Below, piece by piece: positions 57,101-64,000 of a DNA stretch of 64,000 nucleotides. This DNA comes from CALTSX01 sp051647685 (GTDB lineage Bacteria; Chlamydiota; Chlamydiia; Chlamydiales; CALTSX01). The first letter of the stretch is position 1; each line of letters starts with the position of its first letter. The notes under the pieces were generated by a model. The model saw nothing but the letters and a program-made list of their open reading frames with translations. It did not search any database and was not told the DNA's origin. Location: NCBI GenBank assembly GCA_051647685.1, contig JBOFEG010000041.1, positions 62,001 through 126,000 on the forward strand, given 5' to 3'. Both the position numbers and the translations under genes were made by a program.

Positions 57101-58828
57101 ATGAATAATTCTATTAGAATATTATCTGATTCATTAATTAATAAAATTAAAGCTGGCGAAGTAATAGAGAGCCCCGTATCGGTTGTAAAAGAACTCGTAG
57201 AAAATAGTATTGACGCTGGCGCGGCTCAAATCTATGTATCTATTGTAGAGGGAGGACTAGACGAAATTCTCGTAAGCGATAACGGCAGTGGCATGTCAGA
57301 GACAGATGCATTGTTATCCATACAGAGACATGCTACTTCTAAACTCACTTGCTTTTCTGATTTAGAATCTCTGAGAACGATGGGATTCCGAGGAGAAGCA
57401 CTTGCCGCCATTTCCTCTATTGCAAAATTGGAAATCATTACAAAGAGAGTGTCGGATAGCCATGCTGTACGCATCTATAGCGAAGGATCTAAGATTTGTG
57501 AATCGGGATTTGCGGCCAGAGAATCTGGCACTTCACTATGCGTTCGGAATTTATTCTATAATGTCCCCGCAAGAAAGAATTTCCAGAAAAGTACAAGTAA
57601 TTTAATTCGAGCGATTTCACAAGAACTTCGTAAAATAGCTATTGCTTATCCAGAGATTCATTTTTCTCTTTATTCCGACAACAAAGAACTTTGGGAAGCA
57701 CATGTACCTAGGCAAATAGAGATAGAGGACTTACATCTGCATCGAATTAGAGAAGTACTCCATACTAACCTAATAGACAATGGGTTTACTATAGATCGAG
57801 TACATAACTCTTTTACAATACGTGGGGTTACTTCTTCGCCGACACTGACGAGAACAAATAAAAAGGAGCAATATCTGATTGTGAATCGACGAGTGGTCTC
57901 TTGCGAGGAAATAGATAGAATACTTGTCGATATCTACGGAACGTTGATTCCGACAAATCGATTTCCCTGCTATGTCATTTATATCACGCTTCCACCACAT
58001 TGTATCGATGTAAATGTGCATCCTCAGAAAAGATTTATTAAAATAAAAGTTCAGGAAAGAGCAGACATACAGAAATTTATTAAAGAGGCATTTGTAGAAA
58101 TCTTATATGGCAATGCAGCCTGGAAGGCTGTCCAACCTGAAAAAATCCACTACGAGTTTTCAACTCCTAGCTATTCTCGGAACTCCTTTAGGCTATGTGA
58201 ATCTAAGCCAAGAGTTGAAGCTCCTTGTTTACAATTAACTTTTTCAATAAAAGATCGAATCATTGGAGTTTTTAACCACTACTTACTGCTCAAGTCGGAT
58301 CCGCATTTACTATTATTCGATTTACAGGGAGCGCAAGAATTTCTAGCGCTCACTCAGATCAATAATGCTATTGCAAAGGGAATTGTTATAGAAACTCAAT
58401 CTCTGTTATTACCCATTTCCCTCGAGTGGTCTTTGAATGAATTCGAATGGCTCGAATCACACCAGTCCAAATTAAAAAATTTTGGATTTTTATTGGAATG
58501 TATCCCACCAAATATGTCAAAAATCACCTCTATTCCTCTATGCATTCATCAAGAGCACATAAAAGACTGGCTACTATCTATAATGAATGATCGCGGAGCC
58601 TCATCACATGAAATAGAGATAACGCTTGCTAAACGACTTGTGCAATTTACAAAAAAGAAGTCAAAATTTACAGTGTTGGATGCTGAAACTTTATACAATG
58701 AGGTGGAAAAAGTTTCTCTAGATTACCCGAGTTTACTTGGGTTTTCCCTATATTCTGAGATTAACTATGAAAATATTACACAATTATTCCGGGCGCATTC
58801 GCAAGCTACAAACCCTATTGAAAAGTAA
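57101..58828 (+). CDS. mutL: DNA mismatch repair protein MutL
   Basis: 575 residues. The GHKL ATPase has all motifs: IKAGEVIESPVSVVKELVENSIDAGA at the start (Glu for water activation), DNGSGM, RGFRGEAL and GTSLCVRNLFYN. The C-terminal dimerisation domain begins at about 385, but the endonuclease motif DQHAxxExxxxE of nicking MutLs reads DLQGAQE and lacks its key residues. So this looks like an E. coli-type, non-nicking MutL. pepP starts inside its end. Confidence 0.94.
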   Translation: MNNSIRILSDSLINKIKAGEVIESPVSVVKELVENSIDAGAAQIYVSIVEGGLDEILVSDNGSGMSETDALLSIQRHATSKLTCFSDLESLRTMGFRGEALAAISSIAKLEIITKRVSDSHAVRIYSEGSKICESGFAARESGTSLCVRNLFYNVPARKNFQKSTSNLIRAISQELRKIAIAYPEIHFSLYSDNKELWEAHVPRQIEIEDLHLHRIREVLHTNLIDNGFTIDRVHNSFTIRGVTSSPTLTRTNKKEQYLIVNRRVVSCEEIDRILVDIYGTLIPTNRFPCYVIYITLPPHCIDVNVHPQKRFIKIKVQERADIQKFIKEAFVEILYGNAAWKAVQPEKIHYEFSTPSYSRNSFRLCESKPRVEAPCLQLTFSIKDRIIGVFNHYLLLKSDPHLLLFDLQGAQEFLALTQINNAIAKGIVIETQSLLLPISLEWSLNEFEWLESHQSKLKNFGFLLECIPPNMSKITSIPLCIHQEHIKDWLLSIMNDRGASSHEIEITLAKRLVQFTKKKSKFTVLDAETLYNEVEKVSLDYPSLLGFSLYSEINYENITQLFRAHSQATNPIEK

Positions 58829-59822
58829 AAAGTTAGATGGAATTTATTTATCTCACTCAACCTCTCTCCTCTATTTTACAGGACTCGAATTATCACTTGG
58901 CAAGCTCCTTGTATCTCAGTCGAAGGCTATTTTATTTGTCGATTCGAGATACCGAGAATATGCAGAAAATACCACTACCTTGCCCATTAAAAATCTAGAT
59001 CCTGTTCAGCTACAAAAAACTCTTGCTCCTTGGAAGAATATTGGATTTGAAGGCTCTGACATGCCTTATATAGAAGTTATTGATTTGAAAAAAATGATAC
59101 CAACCGGTGCGAAGGTTACTTGTATTGCATTTAGCAAAGAACTTCGATCGATCAAAGAAGAGAGTGAAATAAAGTGTTTGCAATTGAGTGCTTCTCTTCT
59201 TTGGAGGGGATTTCTCCATCTTCAATCTCAATTAAGAGTGGGAATTACAGAGGTAGAGTTAGATAAGGAGTTTCGCAGATTCTGCATTGATCACAATGCT
59301 TGCTTGGCCTTTGACCCCATTATTGCCTTTGGGCCGAATGGTTCAAGGCCTCATCACAGAAGCGGCTTTACTACCTTGCAGAACAACACCTTAGTTCTTA
59401 TCGATATAGGATTGAATATTCATTCTTATGCAAGTGACATGACTCGCATGGTTTTTTTTGGCGACGTCGAACCAAAATGGAGATGTCTTCACAATATTGT
59501 AGCAGAAGCCAAACGAGCTGCGATGAAACTCTGCAAATCGGGTACAATAATTCGAGAACTCGATCTCGCTGCGCGTGCGGTATTTAGGAGAGAAAATATA
59601 GAGAATCACTTTGTGCACAGTTTAGGTCATGGTGTTGGACTGGACGTGCATGAACGGCCAGCTGTTCATAAACAGGGAGCCTTTGCCGATTTACCTCTCA
59701 AGGAAAATATGGTAATTACTATTGAACCTGGACTCTATTTTCCCGGCCAAGGCGGGATTCGAATTGAAGATACTATTCAAATCACTACCTCTGGATACAA
59801 TAACTTCTTTCCAGAGAATTAA
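58767..59822 (+). CDS. pepP: Xaa-Pro aminopeptidase (M24 family)
   Basis: 351 residues from ATG 58767 (frame open to 58737). N-terminal creatinase domain, then pita-bread catalytic domain. Metal ligands are visible: Asp in VLIDIGLN, Asp in YASDMTRM, His in HSLGHGVGLDVHE, Glu in TIEPGLY and Glu in GGIRIEDT. It removes N-terminal residues before proline. It overlaps mutL by 62 bases, an arrangement consistent with translational coupling; the mutL-pepP neighbourhood is chlamydial. Its stop overlaps a convergent gene by four bases. Confidence 0.92.
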   Translation: MKILHNYSGRIRKLQTLLKSKKLDGIYLSHSTSLLYFTGLELSLGKLLVSQSKAILFVDSRYREYAENTTTLPIKNLDPVQLQKTLAPWKNIGFEGSDMPYIEVIDLKKMIPTGAKVTCIAFSKELRSIKEESEIKCLQLSASLLWRGFLHLQSQLRVGITEVELDKEFRRFCIDHNACLAFDPIIAFGPNGSRPHHRSGFTTLQNNTLVLIDIGLNIHSYASDMTRMVFFGDVEPKWRCLHNIVAEAKRAAMKLCKSGTIIRELDLAARAVFRRENIENHFVHSLGHGVGLDVHERPAVHKQGAFADLPLKENMVITIEPGLYFPGQGGIRIEDTIQITTSGYNNFFPEN

Positions 59823-60727
59823 AAATTTTTCCTAATATGAATCCGTGTTCCCTTATCGACTCCGGAACTTTGCTGTTTATCAAATTTTCCAATGCGCGGC
59901 CTACTGTATACCATAATTTCATCCAAATGAAAGGAAGTTTCTTGGGGAAGTTGCTCTAGAATTTTTAATAGCTCTGATTTGGTCAAGATAGGGCTTTTAT
60001 TTTTTTTCGCAATGTTTTCATTTCTCTCTTGTTCGAGCAAAAGAAGAGCCTGAGAACATTTTTCTCCAAAAGCGACATTGAGATAAACAGGTCTTAGCAA
60101 TGGAAAGTAGAGAGGTTTATGTTTTTTATCAGAGGAAATAGTGAAAAAATCGAGCAGCGAAGGAATACCCTCTTGCTTTTCTACATTATAATAATTCGTA
60201 CCACGGAGTATTTGATATATTACCTTCCCCTCTAGCGCTACAGGAATAGATGGAATGATCTGTAAAATGTGTAGATGATTGTTCGGCTCTATGACTCGTT
60301 TACCAGCTTCTATTAAACAGTGGAGAATGGCTTGTGGAAATTTTTCTGTATAAAAGTCACAGTGCTTATAGAGAGCTGTAAGTAATTGTAAAGAAAAGGA
60401 ATAGAGTTCTGTCCCTTCAGGACTTGGATTTTGAACAAGTCGATAAATATTTAACTTATGTTTTTCAGAGATTCGCTTAAAAGTTCGCAGATGTGAAATT
60501 TCTTTGTCTTTCTTTCTTCCCCGGTAAGCGTTTGAAGAATCCGACTCTATTCCGCTCAATGATTCGAACAAACAACTCTGTATGCCGTTTCTAGCAGCTC
60601 TTTCCGCATGGAATTCACCCAGTAATAGCATACTGCGATAACATCCACCCTCGCTCATATTTTGCATTGCAACAAAGAATCCAGCTATAGTTAGTAAGAA
60701 AAAGGAAATAAAGGGTAAAATACTCAT
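59819..60727 (-). CDS. type II secretion minor pseudopilin-like protein (GspK-type position)
   Basis: 302 residues. An N-terminal hydrophobic helix (ILPFISFFLLTIAGFFVAMQ) preceded by only two residues, then a long soluble domain with no firm match. It is the last of three minus-strand genes with overlapping ends whose first two have pseudopilin-type N-termini, and the place in the Chlamydia mutL-pepP-T2SS neighbourhood fits. GspK is the large tip pseudopilin of about this length, so that role is inferred from context. Confidence 0.55.
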   Translation of the reverse strand: MSILPFISFFLLTIAGFFVAMQNMSEGGCYRSMLLLGEFHAERAARNGIQSCLFESLSGIESDSSNAYRGRKKDKEISHLRTFKRISEKHKLNIYRLVQNPSPEGTELYSFSLQLLTALYKHCDFYTEKFPQAILHCLIEAGKRVIEPNNHLHILQIIPSIPVALEGKVIYQILRGTNYYNVEKQEGIPSLLDFFTISSDKKHKPLYFPLLRPVYLNVAFGEKCSQALLLLEQERNENIAKKNKSPILTKSELLKILEQLPQETSFHLDEIMVYSRPRIGKFDKQQSSGVDKGTRIHIRKNF

Positions 60728-61338
60728 GGAATCTCTCTTTTACCTGAATAGGAAATTCCGGCAAAATCTTTGAAGAGAAAAATGGGAAAGGTATGAACAT
60801 TTCCATTAATTTCTACAATAAGAGAAAAAATATCGGGGTAAGAATGTTTATCCCGAGGCCATAGTTCACTAGAAATTGTATTGGGCCCTTCATTAAAAGA
60901 AATAAAGCGCCAAGCCAAAGAATTAATTCCTCTTGCAATCACCCATTCTCTGACCACTTGGTCTGTAAAGAGAGGTCGTATTTCTACCACTAATTCTTCC
61001 TCTTTCCTACGAATGATTCCTTTTACTTTTCCAGAGAAAAGTCGTTCAATATCTACTTTATTATCAAAATAAAAATGAAGCTCTGGCTCCTGTTTCTCAA
61101 GGCTTGTAAAAAACTCAGCCTCCTTTCCATATTCTATATGAGAAAACAAATAATGTAGTTGCTGTTGTATATGGGCTCGAGATAAAACTTGCTTCTCAGC
61201 GACTTGTAATTTGGCTTGGAGAAATATAATTCGGCGCAAATACATCAGTAGAGATCCCACGATGATCGCGATTAACCCAAAACTAAGCAGTACTTCGATT
61301 AAAGTTATGTATCTTTTGTTGCTCTGTCTCATGCACAA
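60724..61338 (-). CDS. type II secretion minor pseudopilin (GspJ/I-like)
   Basis: 204 residues. NKRYITLIEVLLSFGLIAII near the start is a type IV prepilin N-terminus: Glu at +5 after the expected cleavage site and a hydrophobic helix. The -1 Gly of the consensus is Tyr here. The remaining residues are beta-rich with IRPLFTDQVVREW as in GspJ-like domains. It overlaps the upstream pseudopilin gene by 56 bases and the downstream one by four. Start may be the third codon (61332). Confidence 0.72.
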   Translation of the reverse strand: MCMRQSNKRYITLIEVLLSFGLIAIIVGSLLMYLRRIIFLQAKLQVAEKQVLSRAHIQQQLHYLFSHIEYGKEAEFFTSLEKQEPELHFYFDNKVDIERLFSGKVKGIIRRKEEELVVEIRPLFTDQVVREWVIARGINSLAWRFISFNEGPNTISSELWPRDKHSYPDIFSLIVEINGNVHTFPIFLFKDFAGISYSGKREIP

Positions 61339-61762
61339 TGATTTTATACATAAATTTCTTATTTGATTTGAGTTTTTTTATGTATTTATCAAATAAGATG
61401 TTACATCTTAAAAGTTGCAAGCCATTCGATTCCTTCTGAATCCAAAAAATAGCAGAGGGGTTGTACGTCATAGTTACATCCTTTGCCAAATGGATAACTT
61501 GTGGAGTGAGTTCAATGCGACAGTTTCCCTCTTTACCTCTACCCATGCTAACTAAAGGGAGTATATGTGGCAATTTTTCTAATAACTCCATATAAGCAAC
61601 ATCTTCTAGTCGCGTGATCTCGACCTCTTTCAGCATGCGAAGTTCTTTGTGAAAACAAAGGGAAGGAATAGACAGGAGCGAATGCAATGCGAGGCATAAC
61701 AAAGAGAGTACGATAAATACTTCCAATAAAAGAAAAGAAGATCTTTTTGTATAGTTCCACAT
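61283..61762 (-). CDS. type II secretion minor pseudopilin
   Basis: 159 residues. KRSSFLLLEVFIVLSLLCLALHSLL is a prepilin-type N-terminus with Glu at +5 and Ser at -1 instead of Gly. A soluble domain of about 125 residues follows. It is the first of three overlapping pseudopilin-type genes. GspH- and GspI-like are both possible. The core T2SS genes (gspD, gspE, gspF, gspG) are not in this window. Confidence 0.7.
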   Translation of the reverse strand: MWNYTKRSSFLLLEVFIVLSLLCLALHSLLSIPSLCFHKELRMLKEVEITRLEDVAYMELLEKLPHILPLVSMGRGKEGNCRIELTPQVIHLAKDVTMTYNPSAIFWIQKESNGLQLLRCNILFDKYIKKLKSNKKFMYKIIVHETEQQKIHNFNRSTA

Positions 61763-61765
61763 AAG

Positions 61766-62500
61766 TCACAGTAGTCTAATCGGCATAAAATTAATATGAT
61801 CGCTAGAAGTCAGTATATAGCGAATGCCATTTTTTGTTCCAAATTGTAGATCTTTAGAGAGCCCATGGAGATGTCCAAAAACGCATAACTGTATGTGATA
61901 GGACTCTAGGATTTTTGAAGCGATTGAATCTGCTAAATCAGCGCCAATAGGAGGGTAATGAGTCATAATAATTCGAATTTTCGCTGAGGAATCTAAACGT
62001 TCGCAACTCAGTCTCAATCGCCCTATTTCTCGGTCAAAAATAGCTTGGTTAATTTCTCTTGGCTCTAGTTCAGCCCTTTCGACTTTAGTCGCGTATTTTC
62101 CAAATTGATATTCACTGCTATCCCAAAGCCTAGTCCCTCCAATAGTGACGTCTTGATGTGTCCATGAATCATTTTGAATAAAGTGGATGGAGGAAAAGGG
62201 AAGGGATCTAAGTTTTGTAATACTTTTCCACCAATAATCGTGATTACCTCGAATGAGGATTTTTGTACCTGGAAGAGCCTCTAGCCATTCAAAATCAGGA
62301 ATTACTTCTTTCATAGAAATAGCCCAAGATAAATCCCCTGCTAGGAGGATAATGTCTTCTGATCCTATTTTTTCTCTCCAAGAGGTTTCTATATTTTTTG
62401 AATGATTTTTCCATCCGAAAATCTCCATAGATTTATTTGGAGTTCCAAAAGATAGGTGGAGATCACTAATAGACCAAATTTTGGGATGAGATAATTTCAT
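61766..62500 (-). CDS. calcineurin-like metallophosphoesterase
   Basis: 244 residues with the complete metal-site set: SDLHLSFG near the start, LLAGDLSW, IRGNHDYWW, MTHYPP, and the C-terminal FGHLHG. The family includes phosphodiesterases and phosphatases; the substrate is not readable. It may be cytoplasmic, as there is no signal peptide. It ends four bases before the first pseudopilin start and may share its transcript. Confidence 0.9.
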   Translation of the reverse strand: MKLSHPKIWSISDLHLSFGTPNKSMEIFGWKNHSKNIETSWREKIGSEDIILLAGDLSWAISMKEVIPDFEWLEALPGTKILIRGNHDYWWKSITKLRSLPFSSIHFIQNDSWTHQDVTIGGTRLWDSSEYQFGKYATKVERAELEPREINQAIFDREIGRLRLSCERLDSSAKIRIIMTHYPPIGADLADSIASKILESYHIQLCVFGHLHGLSKDLQFGTKNGIRYILTSSDHINFMPIRLL

Positions 62501-62986
62501 AGTCCAAATATATCTAACTAATCCTTACTGTATGACACAATAATGATGGGATTTTAGATATAAATTCCATTATTATCCAGATTGTCCAACGTATTTTGAA
62601 ATCAGACCTCGTATTTTCTTGATATACCTAACTTGTTCTAAACAAACAACTTATAAATTCTCCTATTTTTTATAACTCACTAATTATTAACAAGTTAAGA
62701 ACAATATTATAATTCAAAAAAAAGGTTAACTATGCTATAATAAAGGTAGGGAAAAGGGTATTTTCTCGCGAAAGTTCATTCTATACAGGCAAACAACCTT
62801 AATTAATAGAGTTTCATCAGCCTAGCTATAATATAAAACTCTCATAATAAGTTGGTTATATCAATATTCTCTTCAAATTCTTAATAGAATTAGAAAGGAA
62901 AGAGTGGATAATAAAATCAATATTTGATATAATATGGGTAAGGATAAATAGATTTATACAAAAATACTAACAAAAAGGGAACAACA
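62501..62986. other. 486-base AT-rich intergenic region
   Basis: No ORF of useful length and no RNA gene is seen. It holds several -10-like TATAAT elements on the plus strand: 62736-62741 with an extended TGC, 62827-62832 and 62928-62933. It must contain the promoter of the translocator operon starting at 62987 and that of the metallophosphoesterase. Confidence 0.6.
62905..62933 (+). promoter_or_regulatory. candidate promoter of the second T3SS translocator operon
   Basis: TGGATA (62905-62910, four of six consensus) and TATAAT (62928-62933) with a 17-base spacer, about 54 bases ahead of the ATG at 62987. A second candidate is TTCAAA (62713-62718) and TATAAT (62736-62741), also spaced 17 bases. 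The AAAGGGAAC before the ATG is a good ribosome site. Confidence 0.5.
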
Positions 62987-63376
62987 ATGTCTTTCATAAG
63001 TAGCATAACTCAAGGTTCTATGGCCTTATCTAATGCGATTAGTAGATCTCAGATCTCACAATCTGCATTTATTACGCAACTATCTGACCGATATGGCGAG
63101 ATTTTAAAAGAGAATCAGCAGCGTCTTAAAGATGCGGCTGAAGGTGTAAAAAACGCCGGTTCAGATAACTCAAAGTTGCAAGTTGCCATGAATAAATATA
63201 ATACCGACTCGCAGCTCGGCCAAAACAGAGCTAATATATCTAGTGACTTTTTAAGTTCGATGCAAAGTTTAGTTGCTCGTACCGGTCAGTCGCTACAACA
63301 AGTAAATAATCTTGCAAAAGATAGTGCCGGATCGATTCTATCTTTTACAACTAACCTCTTAGCCTCAGGAGCTTAA
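62987..63376 (+). CDS. small T3SS-associated protein (chlamydial CT577-like)
   Basis: 129 residues, Ser/Gln/Asn-rich with amphipathic helices (MALSNAISRSQISQS, ILKENQQRLKDAAEGVKN). No membrane helix. It starts four bases upstream of a translocator-like gene, where Chlamydia places the small secreted protein CT577 between the chaperone Scc2 and CopB. The chaperone gene itself is absent between mutL and here. Likely secreted by or assembled with the T3SS tip; inferred from context. Confidence 0.6.
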   Translation: MSFISSITQGSMALSNAISRSQISQSAFITQLSDRYGEILKENQQRLKDAAEGVKNAGSDNSKLQVAMNKYNTDSQLGQNRANISSDFLSSMQSLVARTGQSLQQVNNLAKDSAGSILSFTTNLLASGA

Positions 63377-63380
63377 AATA

Positions 63381-64000
63381 ATGACTACAGCTATAAAAAC
63401 GCATTTTCAACCATTAGATACTAATTCTCATCCAAGTGTGGATTCGAATTTGCTAGCTTTAACAACAGGTCTCAGCTTGTTGTCAGCATCAGCTCCAACA
63501 CCTACGAGTAAAGATATTCAATTCACCGATCAGAAACCGTTGAAGGATCTTGCGGAAATCGCCGTAAAGTCATTTGATGAGAACCTAAAGAAACAAGATG
63601 GAGAGCTTGATCTCGGTCGCGCCTTGAAAGATGCTCTTCTTTCTATGATCAAGGCGATGGGCGATCAACAGCTTATCTCTACTTTAAATGAAACTAAGCT
63701 ATCTCAATTTAGTAATCAAATTGGTCAAGCTTTAAGTAATCATATTAAAGAAGTTGGAGATAAACAATTAGACAAAATTAATGAAGCAGAAAGAAAGCAA
63801 AGACAAGCTTCTATGTGGCAAAAAATTGGTGCCGCTTTTTCAGCATTAATTGGAGCCGTATTGATTGCAACAGGAGTTGGAGTTGGTGCTGGAATTATGT
63901 TGATTGCGAGCGCTGTTTTAATTGCTACAGGTGCTTTAGATGCCATCACAAATGCTATTAGTAGTGGGATTGAAAAGTCCTTGATCGCGAACGGGATGGA
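63381..64000 (+). CDS. T3SS major translocator, CopB/SctE-like (partial, cut by window end)
   Basis: 206 codons are visible from ATG 63381 and the frame is open to the edge. After a polar N-terminus there is a helical Gln/Lys-rich region (KQLDKINEAERKQRQASM), then the first membrane hairpin, KIGAAFSALIGAVLIATGVG and MLIASAVLIATGALDAI, very like SctE/YopB/CopB proteins. Such proteins insert in the host membrane to form the translocon pore. It shares a transcript with the gene at 62987, four bases away. Confidence 0.8.
   Translation, partial: MTTAIKTHFQPLDTNSHPSVDSNLLALTTGLSLLSASAPTPTSKDIQFTDQKPLKDLAEIAVKSFDENLKKQDGELDLGRALKDALLSMIKAMGDQQLISTLNETKLSQFSNQIGQALSNHIKEVGDKQLDKINEAERKQRQASMWQKIGAAFSALIGAVLIATGVGVGAGIMLIASAVLIATGALDAITNAISSGIEKSLIANGM

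Overview
The window is from a member of the phylum Chlamydiae, outside the genus Chlamydia as far as gene content allows one to say. The evidence is the chlamydial 5' end of the 16S rRNA, chlamydial gene order in several blocks (kdsD-E2-lpxK; nrdR-dksA-lspA; zinc ABC transporter-rplU-rpmA-obg; tsp-rpsL-rpsG-fusA-rpsJ; rodA-birA-nifU-nifS-gpmA-rsuA; mutL-pepP-pseudopilins), and a type III secretion (T3SS) operon with FHA-domain SctD and a serine/threonine kinase. Heptose-type LPS genes (gmhA and a family 9 glycosyltransferase) argue against Chlamydiaceae. The DNA is AT-rich and tightly packed; I see no insertion sequence, prophage or CRISPR array. The family cannot be fixed from this sequence alone.

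Layout: 1-5250 holds a minus-strand rRNA operon (16S-23S-5S, no spacer tRNA) whose 16S and 23S genes are each flanked by complementary processing arms. 5253-16940 is housekeeping: Na+/H+ antiporter, sugar-phosphate isomerases, an acyltransferase E2, LpxK, aspartate-semialdehyde dehydrogenase, RNA-modifying enzymes, LspA, a DksA-like protein, NrdR and tRNA-Ser; a decayed dicarboxylate symporter gene lies at 9253-9550. 16991-27697 holds a zinc ABC importer, rplU-rpmA-obg, tRNA-Phe, a possible inclusion-membrane-type protein, the Tsp protease and the str ribosomal operon. 27715-28654 is a small patch of secreted/lipoprotein genes, one with an in-frame stop. 28726-37315 holds RodA, BirA, an IscU/NifU-like and NifS-like pair that both lack key residues, phosphoglycerate mutase, a pseudouridine synthase, a phosphate transporter with its PhoU-like partner, and a heptosyltransferase-like enzyme.

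37287-42386 is a single very large gene (about 1,700 residues) with no domain I recognise. After a solute-binding lipoprotein and a glycosyltransferase comes the T3SS operon on the minus strand (54063 down to 44594): chaperone, SctD, SctE-type co-chaperone, needle SctF, SctG, inner-rod-like SctI, ATPase SctN, stalk SctO, ruler SctP, C-ring SctQ and a kinase with a degenerate SpoIIE/PP2C-like tail. A divergent gene at 54245 resembles a hydrophobic translocator and shares a bidirectional terminator with an unknown 525-residue gene. 57101-62500 has mutL, pepP, three type II secretion minor-pseudopilin-type genes and a metallophosphoesterase. The right edge starts a second T3SS translocator operon (62987 onward), cut by the window end.

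The most interesting points are the retained but active-site-less NifS/IscU pair, the kinase-pseudophosphatase fusion in the T3SS operon, the giant unknown gene, the putative extra translocator locus, and fresh gene decay at 9253-9550 and 28466-28654.
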